A stretch of 64,000 nt of DNA from Sphingomonas zeae (GCF_014197135.1 NZ_JACIFA010000001.1:496001-560000), one strand, 5' to 3'. Positions 35,934 to 45,769 are shown, counted from the first letter of the stretch. Made by a program: numbers and translations. Notes: a model not told the origin generated them from the letters alone.

Positions 35934-38072
35934 ATGCAGATGCGACTACGGCGGATTGGACAAATTTCCTTCATTGCGATGGCGTGCGCGGCATCGGCGA
36001 TGCCGGTGCAGGCACAGGACACGGCGTCGGCGAGCGGCGATGCCCAGCCAGGTGATATCATAGTTACAGCGCAGAAGCGTGAGCAGGCGCTCATCGACGT
36101 GCCGCTATCCATTACCGCGATCACGGGTGAGACCCTTGCGCGTCGTGGCGCATCGGCGGTCGAGGACGTCCAATATTCCGTCCCCGGCATTTCCATCACT
36201 CAGTTCGCTCCAGGGCAGCAGCGCGTGCAGATTCGCGGCATCTCCACCCTGAACGGACTGCCGACGGTGGGCGTCTATCTGGACGAGACCCCGTTGAATC
36301 TCGAGCTTAACCAGAGCGGGCAGGATGTCCGGCTGCTCGATATCAAGCGGGTCGAGGTGCTGCGTGGGCCGCAGGGCACGCTTTACGGCCAAGGCGCCGT
36401 CGGCGGCACGATCCGGTACATCACCAACGACGTGAACCTGCGCGAGGTCGAAGGTTCCGCCGGTGGCGAAGTCGCCGCAATCGCCGGTGGCGGTACCGAT
36501 TGGAAGAGCGAAGGCATGGTCAACGTGCCTCTCGTCACCGAACGCTTGGGGTTGCGCGTCGCTGGATCATACCAGAATTTTGGTGGCTGGATCGACAATC
36601 CGGTGATCGACGATCGGCGTATCAACTCGGGACATGCGCTGACGCTGCGCGGAAAACTCACCGCTCAAGTGTCCGACCCGTTCAAGGTCACCTTGATGGT
36701 GCAGCATCAGAACCTCAAACTGGGGGCGCAGAACCTGAGCGATGAAAATCAGCAGGTGTTCGATGCGATACCCACGCCGCAGACATCCAAGGTCACGCTG
36801 ATCAACGGTCTTGGCACCTATGACTTCGGGCCGGTCACCTTGCTGAGTTCCACCAGCTTCCTGGATCGCAGGGATTTGCTGACGTCGGATCTGACAGCAA
36901 CCCTCGCGCCTCTCCTGCCGCTTCTGGGTATTTCCGCGCCGGTGCAATCGATCAGCCTGCCCAACAGAACGAGTAACCGCATCTTCGCGCAAGAGGTGCG
37001 TCTATCTTCGAACAGCGATGGCCCGTTGAACTGGACCGTCGGCGGGTTCTACCGCAATTCACGCACCCACCTGGCGTTCGAATCTGTGGTGAATCCAGAC
37101 GTGTTGCCCGCTGGCTTTCAGCTTCTGGCGAGCGATGGAACCAATCCCAGCAACTCGAAGTCTTGGGCGATCTTCGGCGAAGCCAGCTATCGTCTGACCA
37201 GTACGCTTACGGCGCTGGTCGGTCTTCGCCAGTTCGAAGATCATCGTCGGCAAGATGTGGTCAGCAATTCGTTCGGAGCGCCTGCGGTCGATCATGCCCG
37301 CGGCACTTACAAGGCGACCAGCCCGCGCTTCAACCTCGCCTGGCAACCCACCGATAACGTCAACCTCTACGGCAATGTGGGTCGCGGATTCCGCAGTGGC
37401 GGCTTCAACGTGACCTCGCTTGCCGGAGGGGCGTTCGTGCCTTCGCGGTATTCGCCAGACTCGTTGTGGTCCTACGAACTCGGGGGCAAGTTCCAGTCGG
37501 CCGATCGCCGCATCGTGCTCGAACTGGCGGGTTATCGGAATGTCTGGAACGACGTTCAGAGCACCAGCAACGTACCCGGATTCCCCACATCCTTCACCAG
37601 CAACAGCGGCAAGGTCACGGGCTGGGGTGCCGATGGCAGCGTATCGTACACACCGGTAAGCGGTTTGACCTTCTCCGTCACCGGGAGTTGGAACAACATG
37701 GAATACCGCAGCAACACGGCCGACCACCTCGTCGGCGACCGGGTCGACTATGTTCCGCGCTTCACGGGTTCGGCCTCGGCCGAATACAACTTCGACGTGG
37801 GCAGCATGCCAAGCTTTGCGCGGGTGGATTTCCAGCATGCCGACAAGTTCCAGGTCTTCCTGCGAAACTTCCAGACGGCGCCTGTGCGTTCCGACGAGCA
37901 GAATATCCTGAATGCGCGCATCGGTACGTCGACCAAGGTGTGGAACGCATCGGTATTCGTTAAGAATATCCTGAACCGCGACAGTGTCCTTTACCCGGCC
38001 TATGCGTCGCTGATCTATCCCGCGCGGCTGGAGCCACGCACGGTCGGCATAGCCTTCAACGTGGCGTACTGA
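35934..38072 (+). CDS. TonB-dependent outer-membrane receptor
   Basis: The ATG at 35934 opens a 712-residue protein; the open frame extends to 35571 but that part overlaps the TetR gene. It has a signal peptide ending MPVQAQ, a TonB box (GDIIVTAQKR), a plug domain with RVEVLRGPQGTLYGQGAVGG, and a 22-strand barrel ending in a terminal aromatic residue (AFNVAY). It imports a bulky ligand across the outer membrane using proton-motive energy. It heads an operon with a peptidase, an MFS transporter and a cyclophilin, which suggests a peptide ligand rather than a siderophore or sugar. Confidence 0.92.
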   Translation: MQMRLRRIGQISFIAMACAASAMPVQAQDTASASGDAQPGDIIVTAQKREQALIDVPLSITAITGETLARRGASAVEDVQYSVPGISITQFAPGQQRVQIRGISTLNGLPTVGVYLDETPLNLELNQSGQDVRLLDIKRVEVLRGPQGTLYGQGAVGGTIRYITNDVNLREVEGSAGGEVAAIAGGGTDWKSEGMVNVPLVTERLGLRVAGSYQNFGGWIDNPVIDDRRINSGHALTLRGKLTAQVSDPFKVTLMVQHQNLKLGAQNLSDENQQVFDAIPTPQTSKVTLINGLGTYDFGPVTLLSSTSFLDRRDLLTSDLTATLAPLLPLLGISAPVQSISLPNRTSNRIFAQEVRLSSNSDGPLNWTVGGFYRNSRTHLAFESVVNPDVLPAGFQLLASDGTNPSNSKSWAIFGEASYRLTSTLTALVGLRQFEDHRRQDVVSNSFGAPAVDHARGTYKATSPRFNLAWQPTDNVNLYGNVGRGFRSGGFNVTSLAGGAFVPSRYSPDSLWSYELGGKFQSADRRIVLELAGYRNVWNDVQSTSNVPGFPTSFTSNSGKVTGWGADGSVSYTPVSGLTFSVTGSWNNMEYRSNTADHLVGDRVDYVPRFTGSASAEYNFDVGSMPSFARVDFQHADKFQVFLRNFQTAPVRSDEQNILNARIGTSTKVWNASVFVKNILNRDSVLYPAYASLIYPARLEPRTVGIAFNVAY

Positions 38073-38087
38073 GGTCTGGGAATCGTC

Positions 38088-40448
38088 ATGATCGATTGGA
38101 GACAGAGGGCGCAATTTGCGCAGGACGCGCTGTTGGCAACCGACTGCGTACATAACGGTGCGGTCTTCCCGACCTGGATCGACGATCATCATTTCTGGTA
38201 TGAACGACGGGGCGAAGACGGACCTGAATACGCTGTCTTTAACGCTCGCGCGGGGGAGCGTCTGCTTACGCTCTCCCGCGCGAGCATCGCTGGTGCGCTT
38301 GCCTCGATCCTGGACGCGCCAGTCGCTGGTGACGTGCTGATCGTCAGGGATTTGCGCTTCGAACTGGACGGCGGCATCGCGCACTTCTCCGCGTTCGGGC
38401 AGGCCTTCAGCTTTGCCTATAGGCAAGGGGTCCTGACCAAGGTGGACAAACCCACGGCCAATGCGAACTGGCTCGTATCTCCGCAAGGCGGGTCGGCCCT
38501 GCTGCTCGACGGCGACAACCTCAAATTGCGCGATCTGGAAAGCGGCGAGGAGCGACTGCTGACGACGGACGGGACATCACAATACCCATATGCGTCGCCA
38601 GCAGCGGCCATGCGCCGCATTTCGCAGGCTCACGGCATGAATGTGCCTCAGGCACAATGGTCGCCTGACGGCAAATGGGTGATGACGCTCCAAACCGATG
38701 AGCGCCATGTCCCCGAGCTTGCCTTAGCGGAATATGCACCGGTGAGCGGCGTGAGGCCCGTCATTCACGCGAATCTTACCAGTCTTCCGGAGGACCCAAA
38801 GGTCACGGAGTTTCGCATGCTCGTCATCGAGGTGGAGACCGGCCGTCAAGTCGAAGCGCGGTATCCGCGGCTCAGCGCGGTGCGCATGAACACGACGCCT
38901 TTTGCGGCGGGTCTCACCTGGTGGAGCGCCAATAGTCAGACGGCGTACTTCGTCGATGTCGAACGCGGCGAAAGGAAGGCGCATGTCGTCGCCTTCGACG
39001 TAATGACAGGCGCGACGAGGATAGTCTTCACCGAAGAATCCCCAACGTATGTCGAACTGAGCGTAAACGTATATACCAAGGCATTGATCACTCCACTGCC
39101 GGAAACCAATGAGCTGATCTGGTATTCTGAGCGTACGGGCCGCGGGCACCTTTATCTTTACGATCTGACAACGGGATCGCTCCGCCGGGCAATTACCGAG
39201 GGCGATTGGCAAGTGCGCGATGTGCTGCGCGTCGATGCTGATCGTCGCGAAGTTGTGTTCCTCGCCGCCGGCATCGTTCCTGAAGAGAATCCGTATGTCG
39301 TGAAGCCGTGCACGGCATCGCTCGATGGTGGCATGCGCATCCTGTCCGACCTTCCCGGCGAACATACGGTTTGGCGCCCCGGCGACATGACAACCATGAT
39401 CAAGGCGCTGGAAGGATGCGACGCGGAAAAGATATCGGGCATATCACCGAACGGCGATTACCTGATCGAAACCGTCAGTACGGTCGAAAAGTTGCCCGTA
39501 ACCTACTTGCGCAACCAAGACGGCGAGGAGATCGTCGTGCTGGAACGTGCATCTGCAGAACTGCCTGTCGGGTGGCAGACACCCGAGGCGCTGGAGTTCC
39601 TGGCTGCAGACGGATCCACTCGAACTTACGGACTGCTGTTCAAGCCTTTCGGCTACGAGTCCGGCCGCAAGTACCCGCTGATCGACCTGATCTATGGTGG
39701 GCCGCAGGTGAACTACGTGCCGCACGGCAGTTTCGCTGACGGCGGAATTACCGCTAGCGCTTATGCAGATGCCGAACATCTTTCCGCGCTCGGCGCATAT
39801 GTGCTCATTCTAGATGGGCGGGGCACCGCCAACCGGGAGCAGGCCTTCCGCACCGCGTCCCACGGCGCGGCGCATACAGCGTCTAACCTGGAAGATCACA
39901 TCGTCGCGATCCGCCAATTGGCGGAGCGTACCGGGGAAATCGACTTGGAGCGCGTCGGCATTACCGGGTTTTCGGGTGGCGGCTACATGACGGCGCATGC
40001 TGCGCTGCGCTTTGGTCACTTCTTCAAGGTCGCCGTGGCGGGGGGCGGAAATTATGACCAGGCGCTCTTCTGGCACAGCTGGGGAGAGCGTTATCACGGG
40101 GCCTACGAAGCGGACCTCTACGCGCAACAAGCGGCAAAGACCTATGCCGATGGCTTGAAGGGCAAGCTGCTCCTGGTCCACGGCATGATGGACAACGGAT
40201 GTCATCCGGCCGGGCTTTTCCAACTCGTGCAAAAGCTTGTCGAAGCGGATAAGGACGTGGACCTCGTTCTGCTCCCGCGCGGTGGGCATGACTGGACGGG
40301 ATACGGCATGCGCCGGCGCTGGCAATACTTCGCCACGCACCTCATGAACGACCCGCCGCCCGCGATGAAATCGTTCGAGAGGCCGTTCGACAAGCTGATG
40401 GCCAGGATCGCGGCCAATCGGGCCATCTCCGACGGGGCCGGCGCATGA
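38088..40448 (+). CDS. S9-family (DPP IV/prolyl oligopeptidase) serine peptidase
   Basis: The 786-residue protein combines an N-terminal beta-propeller (about 60-480) with a C-terminal alpha/beta hydrolase. The triad reads Ser629 in GFSGGGYMTAH, Asp702 in VHGMMDNGCHP and His734 in PRGGHDWTGYG. S9 enzymes cleave peptides after proline or alanine, or split isopeptide links in lasso-peptide isopeptidases. There is no signal peptide, so it acts in the cytosol on imported peptides. It follows the TonB receptor by 15 bases and overlaps the MFS gene as ATGA, placing it in one pathway. The exact substrate is unknown. Confidence 0.9.
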   Translation: MIDWRQRAQFAQDALLATDCVHNGAVFPTWIDDHHFWYERRGEDGPEYAVFNARAGERLLTLSRASIAGALASILDAPVAGDVLIVRDLRFELDGGIAHFSAFGQAFSFAYRQGVLTKVDKPTANANWLVSPQGGSALLLDGDNLKLRDLESGEERLLTTDGTSQYPYASPAAAMRRISQAHGMNVPQAQWSPDGKWVMTLQTDERHVPELALAEYAPVSGVRPVIHANLTSLPEDPKVTEFRMLVIEVETGRQVEARYPRLSAVRMNTTPFAAGLTWWSANSQTAYFVDVERGERKAHVVAFDVMTGATRIVFTEESPTYVELSVNVYTKALITPLPETNELIWYSERTGRGHLYLYDLTTGSLRRAITEGDWQVRDVLRVDADRREVVFLAAGIVPEENPYVVKPCTASLDGGMRILSDLPGEHTVWRPGDMTTMIKALEGCDAEKISGISPNGDYLIETVSTVEKLPVTYLRNQDGEEIVVLERASAELPVGWQTPEALEFLAADGSTRTYGLLFKPFGYESGRKYPLIDLIYGGPQVNYVPHGSFADGGITASAYADAEHLSALGAYVLILDGRGTANREQAFRTASHGAAHTASNLEDHIVAIRQLAERTGEIDLERVGITGFSGGGYMTAHAALRFGHFFKVAVAGGGNYDQALFWHSWGERYHGAYEADLYAQQAAKTYADGLKGKLLLVHGMMDNGCHPAGLFQLVQKLVEADKDVDLVLLPRGGHDWTGYGMRRRWQYFATHLMNDPPPAMKSFERPFDKLMARIAANRAISDGAGA

Positions 40449-41812
40449 CAGCGCAAGCAGCGGTGGCGACACAGCCTGCCACAACGGCTGAACAATCCGG
40501 CGACTATGTGCTCAAGGGTGGCTGGTACACCTTGTGGGTCATGCTGGCGGCAACACTCTTCGGGTTCGTCGACCGTCAGGTGCTGACGCTCGCAGCGACC
40601 CCGCTGTCGCTTAGCTTGGGGCTGAAGGACGCTGAACTGGGCATGGTCCAAGGACTGGCCTTCGCGATCTTTACCGTTCTGGCCGTATATCCGCTGGCCT
40701 GGGCTGCGGACCGCTTCGATCGACGGCTCGTCCTGGGCTGTTGCATCGCGACCTGGAGCATCGGAACCACGGCGTGTGGCTTTGCCCGGAATTTCGAGGA
40801 GTTGTTTGGGGCGGCTGTTCTGATAGCCGCAGGCGAGGCCGGTCTGGCGCCTATCATGACGTCATTCGTCCCCGAATTGTTCAAGGGCCGCAAACGGATC
40901 CTGGCGAACAGCCTGATCTATATCTTCGCTTACGCGGGTGTTTCGGCCGGTCTGGCACTGGGCGGCAGCGCCATCGGCTTCCTGGATGCCAGGCACGCCA
41001 GTCTCCCGGCTTGGCTGCAGCACTATGAATCCTGGCGGTTGGCCTTCTTTCTCGTAGCGCTTCCTGCGCCGATCCTGATCGTCCTACTCGCGTTTACGGC
41101 CATTGGGCGTAAACGCTCAGCAGTGCGATCTGCTGCCGCGCAAGGCTCTCCCAACACGTTCTGGCAATTCTTGGCGGCCCACAAAGCTGCCACGATGTCC
41201 CTCTTCGCCGGGCTAGGCTTGTACATGCTGGCTTTTGGCGGTTACCTGGTGTGGCTTCCTGTAGCGGCGACACGTCTGTTTGGCACCACACCCGCCCAGA
41301 ACGGGGTGGCCATGGGCATGGCCGTGGCGGTTGGGACTCTCGGCGGGGTGGCAAGCGCGACCTTCGTCATGCGGCGCATGATCGATCGGCTCGGCTCGAT
41401 GGCGACTGTTCGCTTCTTCCGCTACGCCATGACCGCCACGATACCCGTGCTGGCGATCTTTCCGTTCGTGACCGCCGCTTGGCAAGCCTTCACGCTGCTG
41501 GGTGCGATGATGCTGTGCGGCACGGCGATCGGCTGCGCCGTGCCAACGCTCCTCCAGGACATGGCGCCGGGGCCGTTGCGGGCGAGAATGGCGGCCATAT
41601 GGGGCATTGTCAGCGGGCTGCTGGGCGGCAGCGCGCCAACTCTGGTGGGCTGGGTCTCGACTTACCTGGGCACCGAGCCGCGAATGCTCACGTTCGCGAT
41701 CACATTGGTCGCCGTTCCGTGCTGGATCGGCGCCATCGTCTGCTTCTGGATCTCCGAACGTCCTTTCGTCGGGCTGCTCCAGCATGTGTCACAAGAGGAA
41801 CTGGCATCGTAA
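40445..41812 (+). CDS. MFS transporter
   Basis: The 455-residue protein has about 12 membrane helices and the MFS signature between helices 2 and 3 (LAWAADRFDRRLVLG). The first helix contains FVDRQVLTLAATPLSLSLGL, typical of Spinster-like and peptide/anion MFS carriers. It overlaps the peptidase gene (ATGA) and the cyclophilin gene (TAATG). In this operon it is the likely inner-membrane step after the TonB receptor, carrying the peptide or its parts into the cytosol. Export of a product is an alternative. Confidence 0.9.
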   Translation: MTAQAAVATQPATTAEQSGDYVLKGGWYTLWVMLAATLFGFVDRQVLTLAATPLSLSLGLKDAELGMVQGLAFAIFTVLAVYPLAWAADRFDRRLVLGCCIATWSIGTTACGFARNFEELFGAAVLIAAGEAGLAPIMTSFVPELFKGRKRILANSLIYIFAYAGVSAGLALGGSAIGFLDARHASLPAWLQHYESWRLAFFLVALPAPILIVLLAFTAIGRKRSAVRSAAAQGSPNTFWQFLAAHKAATMSLFAGLGLYMLAFGGYLVWLPVAATRLFGTTPAQNGVAMGMAVAVGTLGGVASATFVMRRMIDRLGSMATVRFFRYAMTATIPVLAIFPFVTAAWQAFTLLGAMMLCGTAIGCAVPTLLQDMAPGPLRARMAAIWGIVSGLLGGSAPTLVGWVSTYLGTEPRMLTFAITLVAVPCWIGAIVCFWISERPFVGLLQHVSQEELAS

Positions 41813-42387
41813 TGTCCAAGCCTGCAACGATGCCTCTCCTTCGCATCATTACCGATCTGGGCGATATCGTAATCGAGCTGCGGCCCGACCGCGCCCCCCG
41901 CACTGTCACCGCTTTCCTCTCCGAAGTGGAAAAAGCGGGTTTCGACGGCGGCTCTTTCGGCCGGATTGTTCGGGCCGACAATGACAGGGGCGAGCCGCCC
42001 ATCGAGGTGATCCAGGCCGGGGCACAGGCGGCTGTCGAGCAGCGCATCGATGTCGCCTTTGAAACGACCGATGAGAGTGGCCTGCGTCACCAGGATGGGG
42101 TGATATCCCTGCCCCGCGCAGATGAGCCGCTGGCCACCGCGCAAGGTTTCTTCATCTGCATCGGCGATCAACCGGCCCTCGACGCGCGTGGTGGCAGGTC
42201 TGCCGATGCAAGCGGCTTTGCAGCATTCGGACGGGTGGTTGAGGGAATGGAAGTCGTCAAGGCGATCCATCGCATACCGACCATGGAGCAAGCTCCAACC
42301 GCTTTCGTGCGCGGTCAGATGGCCAGCGAGCCCGTCGCAATCCATCGCATCGTCGTCGAAAGTGAGTCTGATCATCTCTCGGTTTGA
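41812..42387 (+). CDS. Cyclophilin-type peptidyl-prolyl isomerase
   Basis: The start overlaps the MFS stop as TAATG; the longer frame upstream lies inside the MFS gene. The 191-residue protein begins MSKPATMPLLRIITDLGDIV and follows the cyclophilin pattern: VIELRPDRAPRTVTAFL, then FDGGSFGRIV, AQGFFICIGDQPALD and FAAFGRVVEGMEVVKAIHRI. Several usual active-site residues differ (FGR in place of FHR). There is no signal peptide, so it is cytosolic. Prolyl isomerisation would help an S9 peptidase, which needs the trans form, to cut proline-containing peptides. Confidence 0.85.
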   Translation: MSKPATMPLLRIITDLGDIVIELRPDRAPRTVTAFLSEVEKAGFDGGSFGRIVRADNDRGEPPIEVIQAGAQAAVEQRIDVAFETTDESGLRHQDGVISLPRADEPLATAQGFFICIGDQPALDARGGRSADASGFAAFGRVVEGMEVVKAIHRIPTMEQAPTAFVRGQMASEPVAIHRIVVESESDHLSV

Positions 42388-42437
42388 TGGACACCGATGA
42401 TAGGCTCTGCAGAGCCGCACCGGCACCTGCTGAGACA

Positions 42438-42638
42438 ATGCCCTTCCACACTTTGAAGGTCGAACTCGTCCATCAATGCCGATGGGTGAGGCGGGCTGAA
42501 GCCAGGCAGGCGCTGTTCGGATATCTCGAGGGCTACTATAATCGACACCGCAGGCACTCGGCTATGGAGATCTACCCCGCATGTCCGCCAAAACGGGGGA
42601 TGATCAGGCCGCGCCGGGGTCGCTACCCGAGAGCATAA
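42438..42638 (+). pseudogene. IS3-family transposase C-terminal remnant
   Basis: The last ~65 residues of an IS3-type transposase (OrfB) can be read: FHTLKVELVHQCRWVRRAEA, LFGYLEGYYNRHRRHSA, the usual end of the rve integrase domain with its conserved glutamate in the ELVHQ segment. Everything upstream, including the Asp-Asp pair, is missing, and no inverted repeat ends were found. It begins 50 bases after the cyclophilin gene and marks an old insertion at the right end of the accessory operon. Confidence 0.8.
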
Positions 42639-42731
42639 GGCTGCCCGCGATGCGCAGATGGGCGCTCGATGACACCGGCAGGAACTCGGTGATACCCTGC
42701 AATAGCCCCAAAAACAGGGCCTCCAACCAAA

Positions 42732-43154
42732 TCATTCTATATCGCGACCTTCATATGTCGGAGATGGACGGTCGATCGGCACCTCGAAGGTCGCCCAGTC
42801 GCCCGCCTCGCTGGGCCGGGGTGGCGGGCCGGCAATGCTTTCCGGCTCCCCCGCGGCATGGGTCCGGCGGCGATGCAGATGGACCTTGGCGATCATGTTG
42901 GCCGAGATCGGCGCCGTGACGAACAGAAACAGCGAGATCAGCAGCTCATGCGCGGTCCATATGCCAAGCCGTGCCTGGAAATAGACAACCGAGGCGATGA
43001 GCAATGCGCCAAGCCCCAGCGTCGTCGCTTTGGTCGGCCCGTGCAGCCGCTCCATGGTCGACGGCAGACGCACCAGTCCCCAACTGCCGATCAGGGCAAA
43101 TCCGGCGCCTAGGATCAGCAGGATGGTGACGGCGATATCGGCGATGACGCTCAT
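42732..43154 (-). CDS. mnhG: Mrp antiporter subunit G
   Basis: The start at 43154 overlaps the F subunit stop as ATGA and gives 140 residues; a longer frame upstream lies inside neighbouring genes. The PhaG/MnhG pattern is visible: [20 protein letters not shown], then [20 protein letters not shown] and a third membrane helix ([20 protein letters not shown]). A 50-residue hydrophilic tail is longer than in most homologues. It is the last gene of the mnhA(B)-C-D-E-F-G operon, a multi-subunit Na+(K+)/H+ antiporter. Confidence 0.93.
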   Translation of the reverse strand: MSVIADIAVTILLILGAGFALIGSWGLVRLPSTMERLHGPTKATTLGLGALLIASVVYFQARLGIWTAHELLISLFLFVTAPISANMIAKVHLHRRRTHAAGEPESIAGPPPRPSEAGDWATFEVPIDRPSPTYEGRDIE

Positions 43155-43420
43155 TCGACGATGTCCCCGCGCAGGATGAACTTGCAATAGGCGATGGTGC
43201 TGACGAACCCGACCATGGCGAGCAGCAGCGCGGCTTCGAAATAGGTGTCGTTGCCACCGATCATGCCGATCAGCACGATCAGCGCGATGGCGTTGATGAC
43301 CATCGTGTCGAGCGCGACGATCCGGTCGCCCAGTGCCGGCCCACGCACCAGCCGCCATAGGTTGAGCAGCAACGCCAGCGCGATGCCGCCGGCCGCAAGA
43401 TGAAGGGCGATGGCGATCAT
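43151..43420 (-). CDS. mnhF: Mrp antiporter subunit F
   Basis: This 89-residue membrane protein shows the MnhF pattern: LNLWRLVRGPALGDRIVALD followed by TMVINAIALIVLIGMIGGND, three helices in all. The conserved Asp in GDRIVALD is thought to matter for ion movement. It overlaps its neighbours E and G by ATGA, consistent with equal amounts of each small subunit. Confidence 0.94.
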   Translation of the reverse strand: MIAIALHLAAGGIALALLLNLWRLVRGPALGDRIVALDTMVINAIALIVLIGMIGGNDTYFEAALLLAMVGFVSTIAYCKFILRGDIVE

Positions 43421-43905
43421 GCGAAAATCCGTTGCAGGCGGGCTTCGTAGCGGGACTTGATCCGTGCGACCTCGGCGGCTTCATCCGCGACGTCGAGCGC
43501 ATGGATCAGCAGGTAACGCCCATCCGCCGATACGTCGGACGATACGGTGCCGGGCGTCAGGCTGATCGTACCTGCCAGCATCGTGATCGCCTCGGGCGTG
43601 GACAGGTCGACCGGCACCACCAGCCAGCGCGCGCGCAGGTCCCGGTTGCGCCGGAACAGGATCAGCCAGGCGACCTGGAAATTGGCGACGACGATGTCGA
43701 ACAGCACGATCGCCAGATAGCCCAGAAAGGCGCGGCCAAAGCGCATCCGGGGCCGGTCGGGCCAGAAGGGCTGGGTGAACTTCGGCAGGATCAGCGCGAA
43801 GATGCCGCCCAGCACGACACCCCCGACGGTAATGGTGTTCGCCATCAACAGCCAGACGATCAGCAGCATCGCCGACAGACCAGGGTGCGGCAGCAGGCGT
43901 TTCAT
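43417..43905 (-). CDS. mnhE: Mrp antiporter subunit E
   Basis: The 162-residue product starts at 43905, overlapping the D stop as TGATG. Two or three membrane helices lead into the typical MnhE C-terminal domain with VVPVDLSTPEAITMLAGTIS, LTPGTVSSDVSADGRYLLIH and ALDV. The longer frame to 44451 is overlap with mnhD. It is needed for assembly of the Mrp complex. Confidence 0.94.
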   Translation of the reverse strand: MKRLLPHPGLSAMLLIVWLLMANTITVGGVVLGGIFALILPKFTQPFWPDRPRMRFGRAFLGYLAIVLFDIVVANFQVAWLILFRRNRDLRARWLVVPVDLSTPEAITMLAGTISLTPGTVSSDVSADGRYLLIHALDVADEAAEVARIKSRYEARLQRIFA

Positions 43906-45425
43906 CAGCGCGCTCCCAGGATCGCGGTGACATAGCGGTTGGGGGCCATGATCTGCGCGGCGGCGGCACGGGTCTGCGCCGTCATCCATCCGGCGGCGAC
44001 CGTCAGTATCGCCAGCAGGGCAAGCAGTATGGCGGGGGCTATGAACTCGGCGCGCGATCGGATGCTGCCGGCAATGGCGTCGGCCTCCGGCGGGGCGGCT
44101 TTCCAAAACAGGGTCGAGCCGCTGCGCGAGAAGCCGATCACGCCGACCCATGTACTCGCCAGGATCGCCGCCCAGATCACCGGCCATCCCGGCACGGCAA
44201 AGCTGGCGTCGAGGATCAGCAGCTTGCCGACGAACCCGGCGAGCGGCGGCAGCCCGACTGCCGCGACGGCCGCGATCAGGTAGAGCAGGCCCGCCGCGTC
44301 CTGCCCGGCGAAGCGCGGGCTCGGTACGACCGCGTCGGCATATTGGCCACGCCGCCGTATCGTCACGTCGGCGACCAGAAACAGCGCCGCTCCGGCCAGC
44401 ACCGCCTGCACCATGTAATAGAGCGCGGCGGCCAGCGTCGCTTCCCGCCACAGCGACACCGGCATCAGCAGCGTTCCGGTCGAGGCCAGCACCGCAAATG
44501 CCGCCTGCTCACGCATTCCGCGTGCGACCAGCACGCCGACAAAGCCGATGGCTGCACCCAGGCTCGCGGCGGGCAGCAGCCACGGCGCGGGCACCCAAGC
44601 CGCTGCACCCGCCTGCGCGCCGAAGATCAGCGGCACGGTACGGATCATCGCATAGATGCCGACCTTGGTCATGATCGCGAACAGCGCCGCGACCACCGGC
44701 ATCGTCGCGGCGTAGGTGCGCGGCAGCCAAAGATGGATCGGCACCACCGCAGCCTTCAGCGCGAACACCGTCAGCAACAACAGCCCGGCGATGCGGAGCA
44801 GCCCCTGATCCGCCGGCCCGAGGCGTGCGACCTTCACCGCCAGATCCGCCATGTTGAGCGTCGCCGTCAGACCATAGAGCAGCCCTAGCGCGATCAGGAA
44901 CAGCGCCGATCCGACAATATTGACCACGACATAGGCCACGCCTGCCTTCAGCCGCAGCGCGCCCTGTCCGTGCAGCATCAGCCCGTAGGAGGCGATCAGC
45001 AACACCTCGAAGAACACGAACAGATTGAACAGGTCGCCGGTCAGGAACGCGCCGTTCAGCCCCATGAGCTGGAAATGAAACAGCGGATGGAAATGCCATC
45101 CCCGCCGGTCCGCGCCGGTGACGACGGCATGGGCCAGCACCACGCTTCCCAGCACCGCCGACAGCACCAGCATCGTCGCAGCCAGCCGGTCGAGCATCAG
45201 GACGATGCCGAACGGCGCGGGCCAGTCCCCCAGCGCATAGCTGCGGATCGCATCGTCCTGTGCCATCACGAACAGCGCGATGCTTGCCACCAGCATCGCC
45301 ATGCAGCCACCCAGCGACAGGGCGAGCGCGACCCCGCGGTGGCGGCGCATCAGCAGCAGGGTGACCGGCGCGATCAGGGCCGGCATGACGATGGGCGCGG
45401 TCATCAGGTGATCGAGCAGCATCAT
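43905..45425 (-). CDS. mnhD: Mrp antiporter subunit D
   Basis: The 506-residue protein has about 14 membrane helices and the NADH-quinone-oxidoreductase-like core shared by MnhD and NuoM/N: LTGDLFNLFVFFEVLLIASY, ALKAAVVPIHLWLPRTYAAT (with the conserved Lys) and LFAIMTKVGIYAM. It is one of the two ion-translocating subunits of the Mrp antiporter. It overlaps C (ATGA) and E (TGATG). Confidence 0.94.
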   Translation of the reverse strand: MMLLDHLMTAPIVMPALIAPVTLLLMRRHRGVALALSLGGCMAMLVASIALFVMAQDDAIRSYALGDWPAPFGIVLMLDRLAATMLVLSAVLGSVVLAHAVVTGADRRGWHFHPLFHFQLMGLNGAFLTGDLFNLFVFFEVLLIASYGLMLHGQGALRLKAGVAYVVVNIVGSALFLIALGLLYGLTATLNMADLAVKVARLGPADQGLLRIAGLLLLTVFALKAAVVPIHLWLPRTYAATMPVVAALFAIMTKVGIYAMIRTVPLIFGAQAGAAAWVPAPWLLPAASLGAAIGFVGVLVARGMREQAAFAVLASTGTLLMPVSLWREATLAAALYYMVQAVLAGAALFLVADVTIRRRGQYADAVVPSPRFAGQDAAGLLYLIAAVAAVGLPPLAGFVGKLLILDASFAVPGWPVIWAAILASTWVGVIGFSRSGSTLFWKAAPPEADAIAGSIRSRAEFIAPAILLALLAILTVAAGWMTAQTRAAAAQIMAPNRYVTAILGAR

Positions 45426-45769
45426 GCGACATCCTCGGGCTCGGCAAGGCCATCGACCTGATCCGATCCGCTTTCAAGGAAGCTGCGCAGGCTGAGGATG
45501 ACGGTCAACGCGGTCATGCCGAAGGTAATGACGATCGCCGTCAGCACCAGCGCCTGGGGCAGCGGATCGGCATGGGCGGTCACACCCTTGGCCCATAGCG
45601 GGGGCCGGTCAACGATCAGCCGCCCGATCGCGAACAGGAACAGGTTCACCGCATAGGATAGCAGGGTCAGTCCCAGTACGACCTGAAAGGTGCGACCGCG
45701 CAAGCCGAGGTAAATGCCCCCCGCGACCAGAATCGCGATGGCCGAGGCGACCAGAAACTCCAGGCTCAT
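45422..45769 (-). CDS. mnhC: Mrp antiporter subunit C
   Basis: The 115-residue, three-helix protein is the NuoK-like MnhC subunit: GGIYLGLRGRTFQVVLGLTL, LLSYAVNLFLFAIGRL and DPLPQALVLTAIVITFGMTA are diagnostic, with the conserved Gln-Ala-Leu-Val-Leu-Thr-Ala-Ile core. It overlaps both neighbours by ATGA. Confidence 0.95.
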   Translation of the reverse strand: MSLEFLVASAIAILVAGGIYLGLRGRTFQVVLGLTLLSYAVNLFLFAIGRLIVDRPPLWAKGVTAHADPLPQALVLTAIVITFGMTALTVILSLRSFLESGSDQVDGLAEPEDVA

